From: Microbacterium enclense
GTDB lineage: Bacteria > Actinomycetota > Actinomycetes > Actinomycetales > Microbacteriaceae
Assembly (NCBI RefSeq): GCF_001456955.1
Contig: NZ_KQ758472.1
Span: 80,331 to 132,011, forward strand
Length of the DNA stretch: 51,681 bases
Direction of reading: 5' to 3'
Within the stretch, counting starts at the first letter, position 1, and each line of letters begins with the position of its first letter. The notes under the pieces were generated by a model that saw nothing but the letters and a program-made list of their open reading frames with translations, was not told the origin of the DNA and made no database searches. A program made the translations under genes and the position numbers. Shown here piece by piece: positions 25,578 through 35,173 of the stretch.

Positions 25578-26630
25578 ATGACTGCCGAAACGTCGCCTGC
25601 GCCCGCGCAGAGGATCGCATGGATCGATGTCGCACGCGGCATCGCGATCACCCTCGTCGTGTTCCACCACTCCATCCAGTTTCTGGATGCCACCGGCTGG
25701 CAGGTGGACGCCCTGGTGCAGGTGACCGCGATGCTGTCGACCTTCCGCATGCCGCTGTTCTTCCTCGTCTCGGGGCTGCTCGCCTCCTCCGCCATCGCGA
25801 GGTCGAGCTTCGCCTCGCTGTTCTGGAAACGCCTGGCCCTGCTGGTCTACCTCTACGCCCTATGGTGCGTCATCTGGTGGGCGTGGTTCCTGTTCGTACC
25901 CCGCCCGTTCGATCCGCAGACCTCTCCCGTCGGCGATCTGGCGACCGCGATCTACCTGCCGTGGTCGGGGCTGTGGTTCCTCTATGCGCTCATCCTCTAC
26001 ACGGTGGCCGCGTGGGCGCTGCGGCGACTGCCGCGCCTCGCCCAGCTCGGCCTCGCCTTCGCGGTCGCGTGTTTGTTCGCCACGGGCATCGTCACGGTGA
26101 GCTCGTCGTACACCTGGCGCTCGGTGGGAACGTATTTCGCCCTGTTCATGACCGGTGTGGTGTGCCGACAGCTCGTCGAGGCGTACGCGCGGCGCGTGAC
26201 CGTGTGGTGGCTGCTGGGATCGGGCGCCGTGCTGGCCGCGGGCACCGTCGCCTTGCCCTCCCTGCCGCTGCAGGGGGTCTTCCGGGTCGCCCTGTGCGTG
26301 GTGGGCGCCGCATTCGGCGTGTCGATCGCCGTGATGCTGGCGCGGTCGTCGGTCGTGCGACGCGCCGTCGGCGCTCTCGGCTCGCGCACGCTGCCGATCT
26401 ACGTGCTCAACTCTCTCCTGCTCGCGCTCGCGGTCGCGCTCCTGCCCGTCGAACTCCTCCCCGGCTGGCTCGCCACCGTTCTGCTGACCGCCGTCGTGAT
26501 CACGCTGGCGCTCGTCATCCGGCGCGCGGTCGGCTCCGTCTCGGGCATCTTCACCCTCCCCGCCCCGGTGCAGCGGTTCGCCGCACGCCGGCTCCAGACC
26601 GACCGCCTCGAAACCGAACGGAGTCGCTGA
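25578..26630 (+). CDS. Acyltransferase family 3 membrane protein
   Basis: A 350-aa integral membrane acyltransferase with about ten helices. The N-terminal AWIDVARGIAITLVVFHHS (about 13-31) matches the acyltransferase-3 opening (D-x-x-R-G...V..H), with His29/His30 as likely catalytic residues, and FRMPLFFLVSGLL follows (about 57-69). These enzymes O-acetylate or acylate glycans or lipids at the membrane. Start ATG with GGGGAAGTGG upstream. The 248-bp gap before it holds a TGATAGAAC stretch (25499-25507) that could be an extended -10, and nothing else I recognise. Confidence 0.9.
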   Translation: MTAETSPAPAQRIAWIDVARGIAITLVVFHHSIQFLDATGWQVDALVQVTAMLSTFRMPLFFLVSGLLASSAIARSSFASLFWKRLALLVYLYALWCVIWWAWFLFVPRPFDPQTSPVGDLATAIYLPWSGLWFLYALILYTVAAWALRRLPRLAQLGLAFAVACLFATGIVTVSSSYTWRSVGTYFALFMTGVVCRQLVEAYARRVTVWWLLGSGAVLAAGTVALPSLPLQGVFRVALCVVGAAFGVSIAVMLARSSVVRRAVGALGSRTLPIYVLNSLLLALAVALLPVELLPGWLATVLLTAVVITLALVIRRAVGSVSGIFTLPAPVQRFAARRLQTDRLETERSR

Positions 26631-26664
26631 CATCCGCACCGCACACACCCTCCGCCGTCGGTGG

Positions 26665-27180
26665 GTGGCGATCATCGCCGCCCTTCTGGGTGTCGTCGCC
26701 GTGGCGGCATCCATCACCGTGCCGGCGTACGTGTTCCCCGCCGCCGCCCAGATGCCCGCCCGCGCCGACGTCATCTACGTCATCGGACCGCCCACCGCGG
26801 GACGCATCGCCCTCGCCGAACAGCTGCGCAGCGACGGTGTGGCCGACGACATCCTGATCTCGGTGCCCACCGACGGGGAGCAGTCGGCGGCGAAGCTGGC
26901 GGCCTGTCAGCGGGCCTATGTGAGCTGCGTGCACCCGGAGCCGTTCACGACGGCCGGCGAGATGTCGGCCATGAACGAACGATACGACGCGTCCGCGCGC
27001 GCGATCGTGATCACCTTCACCCCGCACGTCAGCCGCACCCGCTTCATCGCGGGGCGCTGCGCGGACGCGCAGGTGACGGTCGCCGCCGTTCCCACGTCGC
27101 TCGATCTGGGGCAGTGGATCTACCAGTTCGCCTACCAGACGGGCGGATTCGCCAAGGCCCTCATCGTCGGCTGCCCCTGA
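26665..27180 (+). CDS. DUF218/YdcF-like membrane-anchored protein
   Basis: A 171-aa protein with an N-terminal hydrophobic anchor ([23 protein letters not shown]) and an extracytoplasmic domain that opens [25 protein letters not shown], like DUF218 proteins (YdcF, SanA, ElyC). Four cysteines ([20 protein letters not shown]) could pair outside the cell. The GTG at 26665 has no ribosome site; CGGAG lies 8 nt before an in-frame ATC at 26632, which would add a basic RTAHTLRRR stretch fitting the positive-inside rule, so a rare ATC start is possible. The 3' end overlaps hutI by 49 bp, convergent. Confidence 0.78.
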   Translation: MAIIAALLGVVAVAASITVPAYVFPAAAQMPARADVIYVIGPPTAGRIALAEQLRSDGVADDILISVPTDGEQSAAKLAACQRAYVSCVHPEPFTTAGEMSAMNERYDASARAIVITFTPHVSRTRFIAGRCADAQVTVAAVPTSLDLGQWIYQFAYQTGGFAKALIVGCP

Positions 27181-28391
27181 GCGGTTCCCGACCCGGGGAG
27201 CTGCCGGCCGTCCTTCCACACGCGCCGCACGAGCGGAACCCCCGGCCGGTACGCCAGGTGCACCCGCGTCGGCGCGTCGAGGAGCACGAGGTCGGCTCGC
27301 GCACCCGGCGCCACGACCCCGACATCGGTGCGCCGCAACGCCCGCGCACCCCCGGCCGTGGCCGCCCACACGGCTTCGGACGGCGTCATCCCCATCTCGC
27401 GCACCGCGAGCGCGATCATCAGCGGCATCGAGCTCGTGTAGCTCGAGCCCGGGTTGCAGTCGCTGGCGAGGGCGACGGTGACCCCGGCATCCAACAATCG
27501 GCGGGCGTCCGGATACGGCTGTCGCGTCGAGAACTCCACGCCCGGCAGCAGTGTCGCGACCGTGTCCGACGCGGCGAGCGCCGCGACGTCGGCGTCGGCG
27601 AGGTACGTGCAGTGATCCACCGCGGCGGCGCCGAGCTCGACCGCGAGACCCACGCCGTCGCCGAACCCCAGCTGATTGCCGTGGACCCGGATGCCGAGTC
27701 CCGCCGCGCGACCGGCTGCGAGCACACGCCGGCTCTGTTCGGCCGTGAACGCTCCGTCCTCGCAGAACACGTCGATCCAGCGCGCGTGGGGCGCGACCGT
27801 GGCGAGCATGACGCCGGTCACGAGGGAGACGTACTCGTCCGCGCGGTCCGCGTATTCGGGGGCGACGACATGGGCGCCGAGGAAGGTGACCTCGTCCGTC
27901 ACCTCGGCGGCCAGGCGCGCAAGGCGCCGTTCGGTCGCGACGTCGAGGCCGTAGCCGGTCTTGATCTCGACCGTCGTCGTGCCCTGCGCACGGCACTCGG
28001 CGACGAGGGCGGCGAGTCGGTCCCGCAGATCGTCGTCGCTCGCCGCGCGCGTCGCGGCGACGGTGGTGCGGATGCCGCCGGCGGCGTACCGCTCCCCCGC
28101 CATGCGCGCCGCGAACTCCTCGGCCCGGTCCCCGCCGAACACGAGGTGCGTGTGACTGTCGACGAACCCGGGGATGACGGCCCGACCGCCGGCGTCGACG
28201 ACGAGCGCGTCGGGGCTCGGCGGCACGGCATCCGCGGAACCCGTCCACGCGATGAGCCCGTCGTGCACGAGCACGGCCGCATCGCGCAGGGTTCCGCACG
28301 GGTCGCCGTCGACGGCGACGTTCGTCGTCAGCTCGCCGATGTTCGTCAGCAGCATCGGCCGGTCGGCGTCGGCCGCCACGGGAGCGCTCAC
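27132..28391 (-). CDS. hutI: Imidazolonepropionase
   Basis: A 419-aa amidohydrolase that converts imidazolone-5-propionate to N-formimino-L-glutamate, third step of histidine degradation. The metal motif HxH is at residues 80 and 82 in [14 protein letters not shown]; also present are [16 protein letters not shown] and [14 protein letters not shown] (metal-binding Asp). GTG start overlaps the hutU stop by 4 bp (GTGA), so translation is coupled. The 3' end runs 49 bp into the convergent DUF218-like gene. Confidence 0.96.
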   Translation of the reverse strand: MSAPVAADADRPMLLTNIGELTTNVAVDGDPCGTLRDAAVLVHDGLIAWTGSADAVPPSPDALVVDAGGRAVIPGFVDSHTHLVFGGDRAEEFAARMAGERYAAGGIRTTVAATRAASDDDLRDRLAALVAECRAQGTTTVEIKTGYGLDVATERRLARLAAEVTDEVTFLGAHVVAPEYADRADEYVSLVTGVMLATVAPHARWIDVFCEDGAFTAEQSRRVLAAGRAAGLGIRVHGNQLGFGDGVGLAVELGAAAVDHCTYLADADVAALAASDTVATLLPGVEFSTRQPYPDARRLLDAGVTVALASDCNPGSSYTSSMPLMIALAVREMGMTPSEAVWAATAGGARALRRTDVGVVAPGARADLVLLDAPTRVHLAYRPGVPLVRRVWKDGRQLPGSGTAQGQPTMRALANPPVW

Positions 28392-30184
28392 CACATCGGC
28401 ACCGTCAGGCCCCGCTCGGCGGCGACCTCGCGCGCGCGGTCGTACCCGGCATCCACGTGCCGCATGACGCCCGTGCCGGGATCGTTGACGAGCACGCGCG
28501 CAAGCTTCTCGGCGGCCAGGGCGGTGCCGTCGGCGACGCACACCTGCCCCGCGTGGATGCTGCGGCCGATGCCGACCCCGCCGCCGTGGTGGATCGACAC
28601 CCACGAGGCACCGCTCGCGGTGTTCAGCAGCGCGTTCAGCAGGGGCCAGTCGGCGATGGCATCCGATCCGTCGGCCATCGCCTCGGTCTCGCGGTAGGGC
28701 GAGGCCACGGAGCCGGCGTCGAGGTGGTCGCGGCCGATCACGATCGGTCCCGACAGCTCACCGGATGCCACCATCTCGTTGAACCGCAGGCCGGCGAGGT
28801 GGCGCTCCTGGTAGCCGAGCCAGCAGATGCGCGCCGGCAGCCCCTCGAAGTGCACCTGCTCGCCGGCTTTCCGGAGCCACCGGTGCAGGGCGGCGTCCTC
28901 GGGGAACAGCTCGGCCACGGCACGGTCGGTCTTGGCGATGTCCTCCGGGTCGCCCGAGAGCGCCACCCAGCGGAACGGCCCCTTGCCCTCGGCGAACAGG
29001 GGACGGATGTACGCGGGAACGAACCCCGGGAACGAGAACGCGCGGTCGTATCCGCCGAGCTCCGCCTCGCGGCGGATCGAGTTGCCGTAGTCGAACACCG
29101 CCGCCCCGGCATCCTGGAATCCCACCATCGCCCGCACGTGCGCCGCCATGCTCTCGCGCGCCCGGCGGGTGAAGTCCTCGGGGTCGCGCGCGGCCTCGGC
29201 CTGCCAGTCGGCGACCGCCGTGCCGATCGGCAGGTACGACAGGGGGTCGTGGGCGCTCGTCTGATCGGTGACGATGTCGATCCGGATGCCACGGGCGAGA
29301 AGCTCCGGGAAGATCTCCGCCGCGTTCCCCTCGACGCCCACCGACAGCGCCTCGCCCGCGTCGCGCGCGGCGGTCACCCGGGCCACGGCGGCATCGAGGT
29401 CGTCGGCGACCTCGTCGAGGTAGCCGTGCGCGACGCGACGGTCGAGCCGCGTGCGGTCGACGTCGACGATGAGCACGGCGCCGCCGTTCATCGTCACGGC
29501 GAGGGGCTGCGCCCCGCCCATGCCGCCGCAGCCGGCGGTGAGGGTGAGAGTGCCTCTCAGATCGTCGGCGGGGATCGTCGACCCGGTGGCCGAGCCCGTC
29601 GAAGCCCCCGACCCGGTGGCTGAGCCCGTCGAAGCCCCCGACCCGGTGGCTGAGCCTGTCGAAGCCCGGCCGAGCGACCGCGCCACCGCCGCGAAGGTCT
29701 CGTACGTGCCCTGCAGGATGCCCTGCGTGCCGATGTAGATCCACGACCCGGCGGTCATCTGGCCGTACATCGTCAGTCCGAGGTCTTCGAGCCGCCGGAA
29801 CTCTGGCCACGTCGCCCAGTCGCCGACGAGGTTCGAGTTGGCGATGAGCACGCGCGGCGCCCACTCGTGCGTGCGGAACACGCCCACGGGCTTGCCCGAC
29901 TGCACGAGCAGCGTCTCGTCGGGCTCGAGCTCGTCGAGCGTCCGGACGATCGCCTCGTACGCCGCCCACGACCGCGCGGCCCGGCCCGTGCCACCGTAGA
30001 CGACAAGGTCGTCGGGGCGCTCGGCCACCTCGGGGTCGAGGTTGTTCATGAGCATGCGCTTCGCGGCCTCGGCGCCCCAGCTCTTCGCGGTGCGCGTGGC
30101 GCCGCGCGGCGCGCGGATCACGGATGCCACGGAGGCGGGGGTTCCGGCGGCCGCGGCCGGCGCGGAGTCGAGGGTGTCGGTCAT
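28388..30184 (-). CDS. hutU: Urocanate hydratase with in-frame repeat insertion
   Basis: A 598-aa urocanase, converting urocanate to imidazolonepropionate with tightly bound NAD. Family motifs: [12 protein letters not shown] (about 62-73), [27 protein letters not shown] (about 138-164), [15 protein letters not shown] (NAD binding, about 215-229), and YGNSIRREA. Usual length is about 555 aa. The excess includes residues 173-203, which are three copies of [10 protein letters not shown] encoded by a 30-bp repeat, placed in the loop before the NAD-binding segment. AAGGAG lies 7 nt before the ATG. It follows hutH by 39 bp. Confidence 0.96.
   Translation of the reverse strand: MTDTLDSAPAAAAGTPASVASVIRAPRGATRTAKSWGAEAAKRMLMNNLDPEVAERPDDLVVYGGTGRAARSWAAYEAIVRTLDELEPDETLLVQSGKPVGVFRTHEWAPRVLIANSNLVGDWATWPEFRRLEDLGLTMYGQMTAGSWIYIGTQGILQGTYETFAAVARSLGRASTGSATGSGASTGSATGSGASTGSATGSTIPADDLRGTLTLTAGCGGMGGAQPLAVTMNGGAVLIVDVDRTRLDRRVAHGYLDEVADDLDAAVARVTAARDAGEALSVGVEGNAAEIFPELLARGIRIDIVTDQTSAHDPLSYLPIGTAVADWQAEAARDPEDFTRRARESMAAHVRAMVGFQDAGAAVFDYGNSIRREAELGGYDRAFSFPGFVPAYIRPLFAEGKGPFRWVALSGDPEDIAKTDRAVAELFPEDAALHRWLRKAGEQVHFEGLPARICWLGYQERHLAGLRFNEMVASGELSGPIVIGRDHLDAGSVASPYRETEAMADGSDAIADWPLLNALLNTASGASWVSIHHGGGVGIGRSIHAGQVCVADGTALAAEKLARVLVNDPGTGVMRHVDAGYDRAREVAAERGLTVPMW
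29580..29669. repeat. Three 30-bp repeats inside hutU
   Basis: Units at 29580, 29610 and 29640, each GACCCGGTGGCTGAGCCCGTCGAAGCC plus three bases. The core GGTGGCTGAGCCTGTCGAAGCC resembles the GAGC(C/T)TGTCGAA palindromic repeat common between genes of actinobacteria. Thirty bases equal ten codons, so the hutU frame is kept. Confidence 0.9.
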
Positions 30185-30223
30185 GGCGGATCTCCTTCGA
30201 TCGGGGCGGGAAGCGGGCGGGGT

Positions 30224-31762
30224 CTATCCGGGGAAGGCGACGGCGAGGGCGGCGCGAGCGATCTCGCCCGAGGCGACGAGTTCGGTCACGGCCTCGATCT
30301 CGGGCGAGACGAAGCGGTCGGGCCCCGGGCCGGCGACGCGCGTGCGCACGAGGTCTCGCACGGCACCGGTGGCGGCGGCGGGCGTGAGCGGAGCGCGCAG
30401 ATCGAGGGCGCGGCATCCGGTCACCACCTCGATGGCGAGCACCCGGGCGAGGCCGTCGATCGCGCGACGGAGCTTTCGGGCACCGGCCCAGCCCATCGAG
30501 ACGTGGTCCTCCTGCATGGCGCTCGAGGGGATCGAATCCACGGACGCGGGAGCGGCGAGACGCTTCAGCTCCGACACGATGCCGGCGGCGGCGTACTGCG
30601 CGATCATGAGCCCCGAGTCGACCCCCACCTCGTCGGCGAGGAACGGCGGCAGGCCGTTGCTGCGCGCGACATCCAGCGCGCGGTCGGTGCGCCGCTCCGA
30701 CATGGATGCCACATCGGCCACCGCGATCGCGAGGAAGTCGAGCACGTACGCCACCGGCGCGCCGTGGAAGTTGCCGTTCGACTCGACGCGACCGTCGACG
30801 GTGACGACGGGGTTGTCGACGGCGGACTCCAGCTCGCGCTCCGCGACGACCGTCGCGTGCGCCATCGTGTCGCGCGCGGCGCCGTGCACCTGCGGTGCGC
30901 ACCGCAGCGAGTACGCGTCCTGCACGCGGGTGCATTCCGGTCCGCGGTGGCTGGCGACGATCGGGGAGCCGGCGAGGAACGCGCGCAGGTGCGCCGCCGA
31001 CTCCGCCTGCCCGAGCTGCGGCCGCAAGGCCATGAGGTCGGCGGCGAACACGGCATCCGTCCCGAGCTGCGACTCGATCGAGATCGCCGCCGCCACATCG
31101 GCGGTGGTGAACAGCATCTCGAGATCGTGCAGGGCCAGCAGCAGCATGCCGAGCATGCCGTCGGTGCCGTTGATGAGGGCCAGCCCCTCCTTCTCACGCA
31201 GGGCCACGGGCTCGATGCCGGCCGCGGCGAGGGCGTCGGCGGCCGGCCGGAGGGTGCCGGACGCATCGCGCACCTCTCCCTCGCCCATCACCGCGAGCGC
31301 GACGTGCGACAGCGGGGCCAGGTCGCCCGAGCAGCCGAGGGAGCCGTACTCGCGCACGACCGGGGTGATGCCGGCGTTCAGCAGCGCGGCGTAGGTCTCG
31401 ACGACGACGGGGCGGACGCCCGTGCGACCGGTGCACAGCGTCTGCAGCCGCAGCAGCATGAGGGCGCGCACCACCTCGCGCTCGACCTCGGCGCCGGTGC
31501 CGGCCGCGTGGGAACGGATGAGACTCGCCTGCAGCTGCGCCCGGCGGTCCTCGGCGATGAACGTCGTCGCGAGGGCGCCGAAGCCCGTCGAGATGCCGTA
31601 GTGCGGCTGCGGGTCGTCGGCCAGGCCCTCGATGAGCGCGCGCGTGTCGGCCACGCGCTGGAGGGCGTCGACGTCGACGTCGACCCGCATGCCGAGCCGC
31701 GCGACATCCACCACCTCGCGCGGGGTGAGGGGGCGGGTCCCGAGGGTGACGCTGTCGTTCAT
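30224..31762 (-). CDS. hutH: Histidine ammonia-lyase
   Basis: A 512-aa lyase deaminating histidine to urocanate, cytosolic homotetramer. Substrate-side YGISTGFGALA (about 55-65) and the cofactor segment GSLGCSGDLAPLSH (about 141-154) are clear. The MIO-forming triad is Cys144-Ser145-Gly146 rather than the usual Ala-Ser-Gly. Later motifs include QDAYSLRCAPQVHGA and NGNFHGAP. First gene of hutHUI. On the minus strand TGGAAT lies 6 nt before the ATG, a likely leaderless promoter; the divergent IclR start is 61 bp away. Confidence 0.97.
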   Translation of the reverse strand: MNDSVTLGTRPLTPREVVDVARLGMRVDVDVDALQRVADTRALIEGLADDPQPHYGISTGFGALATTFIAEDRRAQLQASLIRSHAAGTGAEVEREVVRALMLLRLQTLCTGRTGVRPVVVETYAALLNAGITPVVREYGSLGCSGDLAPLSHVALAVMGEGEVRDASGTLRPAADALAAAGIEPVALREKEGLALINGTDGMLGMLLLALHDLEMLFTTADVAAAISIESQLGTDAVFAADLMALRPQLGQAESAAHLRAFLAGSPIVASHRGPECTRVQDAYSLRCAPQVHGAARDTMAHATVVAERELESAVDNPVVTVDGRVESNGNFHGAPVAYVLDFLAIAVADVASMSERRTDRALDVARSNGLPPFLADEVGVDSGLMIAQYAAAGIVSELKRLAAPASVDSIPSSAMQEDHVSMGWAGARKLRRAIDGLARVLAIEVVTGCRALDLRAPLTPAAATGAVRDLVRTRVAGPGPDRFVSPEIEAVTELVASGEIARAALAVAFPG

Positions 31763-31803
31763 ACGCCGATTCCACCGCGGGCGATGGCCCTCGGCGAGGG
31801 TGT

Positions 31804-31831
31804 TCTGGCATCCTGTGTCTGTCATGCCAGA
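31804..31831. promoter_or_regulatory. Inverted repeat at the IclR regulator start
   Basis: TCTGGCAT (31804-31811) and ATGCCAGA (31824-31831), perfect 8-bp arms with a 12-bp spacer. The right arm contains the regulator's own ATG. A plausible operator for autoregulation and for control of the divergent hutH promoter. Confidence 0.55.
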
Positions 31832-32597
31832 CAATCCGCGCCCGCAGGTTCCCGCCGCCGATCAGACGCTGCGGATCCTCTCGCTGCTCGCACGGCAGCC
31901 GGGACCGATGGCCGCGCAATCGATCGCCACGGCGCTGGGCATCCCCCGCTCGAGCACCTACCACCTGCTCGCCACCCTCGAACAGCACGGATACGTCGTG
32001 CACCTCCCGGGCGACCGGCGGTGGGGGCTGGGCACCGCCGCGTTCGAGCTCGGCGGCGGGTACGCCCGGCAGCAGCCCCTCGCCCGGCTGGGGCGGCCGC
32101 TGCTGGCCGCGCTGTCGGATCGCGTCGGCGAATCGGCGCACCTCGCCGTGCTCGCCGGCCGCGACGTGCTCTACATCGTCGAGGAGCGCGCCCCGCGGCG
32201 ACCGGCGCTGGTGACCGACGTCGGCGTGCGTCTGCCCGCGCACCTCACCGCGACGGGCCGCGCCATGCTGGCGTCGCTCCCCCGCGAGCAGGTGCGGGCG
32301 TCGTTCCCGGATGCCACGGCCCTCACGCAGCGCCACGGCCTCGGCCCCGCCACCCCGCGCGAGCTGCGGGAGCTGCTGCGCGAGGTGCGCGCCGCGGGCT
32401 TCGCGAGCGAGAACGGCGAGGTCACGCCCGGATTCCGCTCGGTCGCCGCGTCGGTGCTCGATCACACCGGCTGGCCCGCCGCCGCCGTGGCGATCACCTG
32501 GCCGACCGACGGCTCCGAGCGGGATGCCGCGGCGTTGGCCTCCGCGGCATCCACCACCGCCGCCGAGCTCGCCCGCCGTATCGGCCGCCACGCCTGA
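31824..32597 (+). CDS. IclR family transcriptional regulator (hut regulator candidate)
   Basis: A 257-aa IclR-type regulator. The N-terminal winged helix (about 12-65) contains LRILSLLARQPGPMAAQSIATALGIPRSSTYHLLATLEQHGYV; the C-terminal effector domain has AHLAVLAGRDVLYIVE and LTATGRAMLASL (about 144-155), then the AAGFASENGEVTPG loop. Ligand unknown; position divergent from hutH suggests it senses a histidine-pathway metabolite such as urocanate. No Shine-Dalgarno sequence near the ATG. A 69-bp palindrome copy follows 41 bp after the stop. Confidence 0.92.
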   Translation: MPDNPRPQVPAADQTLRILSLLARQPGPMAAQSIATALGIPRSSTYHLLATLEQHGYVVHLPGDRRWGLGTAAFELGGGYARQQPLARLGRPLLAALSDRVGESAHLAVLAGRDVLYIVEERAPRRPALVTDVGVRLPAHLTATGRAMLASLPREQVRASFPDATALTQRHGLGPATPRELRELLREVRAAGFASENGEVTPGFRSVAASVLDHTGWPAAAVAITWPTDGSERDAAALASAASTTAAELARRIGRHA

Positions 32598-32638
32598 GGC
32601 CCCTGCCGGCGGTCGCCGCTCGCTCGCGCGAGATCGCC

Positions 32639-32707
32639 GGTTTGGGGCAGACTCCGCCGTTCGGGGCGTAATTTTTCCGCCCCAACTGGCCGATCCCGCC
32701 CCAAACC
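32639..32707. repeat. 69-bp nested palindrome, copy C
   Basis: Ends GGTTTGGGGCAG and CCGCCCCAAACC; inner hairpin CGGGGCG with CGCCCC around TAATTTTTC. Same length as the other copies but about 70% identical by eye, with changes concentrated between the arms. It lies between two convergent regulator genes. Confidence 0.88.
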
Positions 32708-32741
32708 CTCCGCAGCACGCGCAACGCACGAACGCCGCGCG

Positions 32742-33737
32742 TCAGCGCACGACCAGCCGCGGCTCCACCAGCACGTGCGCCGCCCCCGCCGTCGCGGCGC
32801 GCGGGGCCACGACCGTGCCGTCGCCCATCAGCAGGTCGAGGGCTCCGGATGCCACCCGCTCGGGCAATTGCTCCACGCTCGACAGCCCGAGGGCTTCGGC
32901 GGCGGGGGTGTTGTCGAACCCGACGACGGGCATGTCGGGGCGACCGGCGAGCGTGGTCGCCAGGTGCGCCCCGATGGCCAGCGAGTCGCTCGCGCACACC
33001 ACGGCCGTGACGTCGGGATCGGCCAGAAGGCCAGCCGTGACGACGTCGCGTGCCGCCGACACGTTCTCCTCCACGACCCACCGCGGACCGTCCCCCGCCG
33101 TCTCGCGCCACCCCCGCTCGCGCTCGTCACCGGTTCCCGAGCCGGCGGGCCAGCCGAGGAACGCCACCCGTCCCCCACCCCGCGCCAGCGCGTGCGCGGT
33201 CGCCGCGCGCGTGCCGGCCGCGCCGTCGACGTCGACCCACAGGTGGGCTGGGGCCTCGACGTCATCCTCGCCCCAGGGCCGACCGAACGACACGAACGGG
33301 AGGTTCCGGGCGGTCAGCCAGCCGGTGCGGGGGTCGCCGTGGAACGTGCCGGTGACCACGACGGCATCCACTTCTCCGCCCTCGAGCAGGTCGCCGAGGC
33401 GGGCGATCTCCTCTTCGGGGGTGCGGGCGGCGTACAGCAGCACACGCATGTCGCGCTCCCCGGCGCGTTCGGTGAGCGCGTGCACGAAGCGGTCGAGCAC
33501 GACGCCCGAGATGCCGCCGGCGTACGGGTCGAGATGGATGCCGATGGTGGAGCTGCGACGCATCCGCAAGCGGCGGGCGGCGGCGTGCGGGCGATAGCCG
33601 AGATCGGAGATGGCGGCCTCGACCCTCTGACGCGTGGCGTCGCGCACGATGTCGGGCGCGTTGAGCACGTTCGACACCGTCTGCCGCGAGACCCCGGCTG
33701 CGCGGGCGACGTCGTCTACCGTGGGCGCCTTCGCCAT
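32742..33737 (-). CDS. LacI family transcriptional regulator
   Basis: A 331-aa LacI-type repressor. The helix-turn-helix TVDDVARAAGVSRQTVSNVLN (residues 6-26) and hinge GYRPHAAARRLRMRRSSTIG are followed by a periplasmic-binding-like domain with VDAVVVTGTFHGD and VVCASDSLAIGAHLA. It is divergent from the ABC importer operon, so it is probably the local repressor, released by an oligosaccharide or its product. GGGAGG lies 6 nt upstream of the ATG. Cytosolic dimer by family. Confidence 0.94.
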   Translation of the reverse strand: MAKAPTVDDVARAAGVSRQTVSNVLNAPDIVRDATRQRVEAAISDLGYRPHAAARRLRMRRSSTIGIHLDPYAGGISGVVLDRFVHALTERAGERDMRVLLYAARTPEEEIARLGDLLEGGEVDAVVVTGTFHGDPRTGWLTARNLPFVSFGRPWGEDDVEAPAHLWVDVDGAAGTRAATAHALARGGGRVAFLGWPAGSGTGDERERGWRETAGDGPRWVVEENVSAARDVVTAGLLADPDVTAVVCASDSLAIGAHLATTLAGRPDMPVVGFDNTPAAEALGLSSVEQLPERVASGALDLLMGDGTVVAPRAATAGAAHVLVEPRLVVR

Positions 33738-33816
33738 GTGCTGCCTCCCTTTCGCCGCCGGACGACGGGTTCGGAGCCCGTCGTCAGATCGTCAGCCTAA
33801 GCCGGGCGGCAACCGC

Positions 33817-33846
33817 TTGACATCGCGCCCGACCCCTTCGTACCGT
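33817..33846 (+). promoter_or_regulatory. Promoter of the sugar importer operon
   Basis: TTGACA at 33817-33822 and TACCGT at 33841-33846, 18-bp spacing. Transcription would start near 33853, giving a leader of about 80 nt. Confidence 0.7.
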
Positions 33847-33859
33847 TGATGGACCGTCA

Positions 33860-33873
33860 TTTGAACGTTCAAA
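33860..33873. promoter_or_regulatory. LacI-type operator
   Basis: A perfect 14-bp palindrome TTTGAACGTTCAAA with the central CG step typical of LacI-family operators, placed just past the predicted transcription start so that binding would block elongation or open-complex formation. Confidence 0.78.
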
Positions 33874-33932
33874 CTGGCGGCCCTCCGACCACATGCGGAG
33901 GGGTCGCATGCCTCATCGAAGGAGAGAGACAC

Positions 33933-35171
33933 ATGACACGGCACACCGCCCGCAACCGGCTCGCCGCCGGCGCGCTTCTGGCGACCGGAGCCCTCACGCT
34001 CACCGCGTGCGGCTCGGGCTTCAACGACACCCCCGGCGAGGGCCAGGCGTCCGGCAGCGGAAAGCTCACCCTCCTTATCGGCTCCTCGGGCGATGCCGAG
34101 ACCACGGCCGTCACCGACGCCGTCGCCGCCTGGAGCGAGCAATCGGGCGTCGAAGCCGAGGTGCAGACCGCCAACGACCTCCCCCAGCAGCTCTCGCAGG
34201 GCTTCGCGGCCGGCTCCCCGCCCGACCTCTTCTACCTCGCCCCCGAGGCCCTGGCGGGCTACGCCGCGAACGGATCCATCGCCGCCTACGGCGACGACCT
34301 CGCGAACAAGGACGACTTCTACCCCTCGCTCATCGACAACTTCACCGTCGACGGCACCTTCTTCTGCGCCCCCAAGGACTTCTCGACGCTGGCGCTCATC
34401 ATCAACACCGACCTGTGGACGGCAGCCGGGCTCACGGATGCCGACATCCCCACGACGTGGGACCAGCTGGCATCCGTCGCCCAGCGTCTGACGGCCGACG
34501 GCCGGGTGGGCCTGGCCTTCGGCGCCGAGTATCAGCGGGTCGGTGCCTTCATGGCGCAGGCGGGTGGAGGACTCGTCACCGACGGCGCGGCCACGGCGGA
34601 CAGTCCCGAGAACCTCGAAGCCCTGAACTACGTCAAGACGCACCTCAACGACGGCTCCTTCGCCTTCGCCTCCGACGTGGGCGCGGGCTGGGGCGGCGAG
34701 GCCCTCGGCACCCAGAAGGCAGCGATGGTCATCGAGGGCAACTGGATCTCCGGCGCAATGTCGGCCGACTACCCCAACGTGAACTACACCGTCGCGGAGC
34801 TCCCCGCCGGTCCCGGCGGCAAGGGCACCCTGCAGTTCACCAACTGCTGGGGTATGGCCGCCGACAGCGGCAACCAGGAGCAGGCGCGCTCGCTCGTGGA
34901 GTATTTGACGAGCACCGACCAGCAGCTGGCGTTCTCAGAGGCGTTCGGCCCCATGCCGTCCATCGAGTCGGCCGCCGACGCGTGGTCCGCGGCCAACCCC
35001 GACGCCACGGCGTTCCTCGCCGGCGCCGAGTACGCCCAGTTCCCGCCGAACATGGCCGGCGCCGCCGACGTCATCACCGACTTCAACGCACAGCTCGAGT
35101 CGCTGAAGACGGGCGACCCCGCGGCCCTGCTCAAGACGGCGCAGTCCAACCTCGAGGCCATCACGGGATAG
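33933..35171 (+). CDS. Sugar ABC transporter substrate-binding lipoprotein
   Basis: A 412-aa extracytoplasmic binding protein of the family 1 (MalE-like) group. Lipobox LTAC with Cys26 after a hydrophobic signal. Family features include SGDAETTAVTDAVAAWSEQSG near the start, AAGSPPDLFYLAPEAL, LIINTDLWTAAGLTDADIPTTWDQL and AAMVIEGNWISG. Substrate is likely an oligosaccharide or alpha-glucan, judging by the operon. A GGAGAGAG ribosome site lies 5 nt upstream. First gene of a four-gene operon. Confidence 0.95.
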   Translation: MTRHTARNRLAAGALLATGALTLTACGSGFNDTPGEGQASGSGKLTLLIGSSGDAETTAVTDAVAAWSEQSGVEAEVQTANDLPQQLSQGFAAGSPPDLFYLAPEALAGYAANGSIAAYGDDLANKDDFYPSLIDNFTVDGTFFCAPKDFSTLALIINTDLWTAAGLTDADIPTTWDQLASVAQRLTADGRVGLAFGAEYQRVGAFMAQAGGGLVTDGAATADSPENLEALNYVKTHLNDGSFAFASDVGAGWGGEALGTQKAAMVIEGNWISGAMSADYPNVNYTVAELPAGPGGKGTLQFTNCWGMAADSGNQEQARSLVEYLTSTDQQLAFSEAFGPMPSIESAADAWSAANPDATAFLAGAEYAQFPPNMAGAADVITDFNAQLESLKTGDPAALLKTAQSNLEAITG

Positions 35172-35173
35172 CC

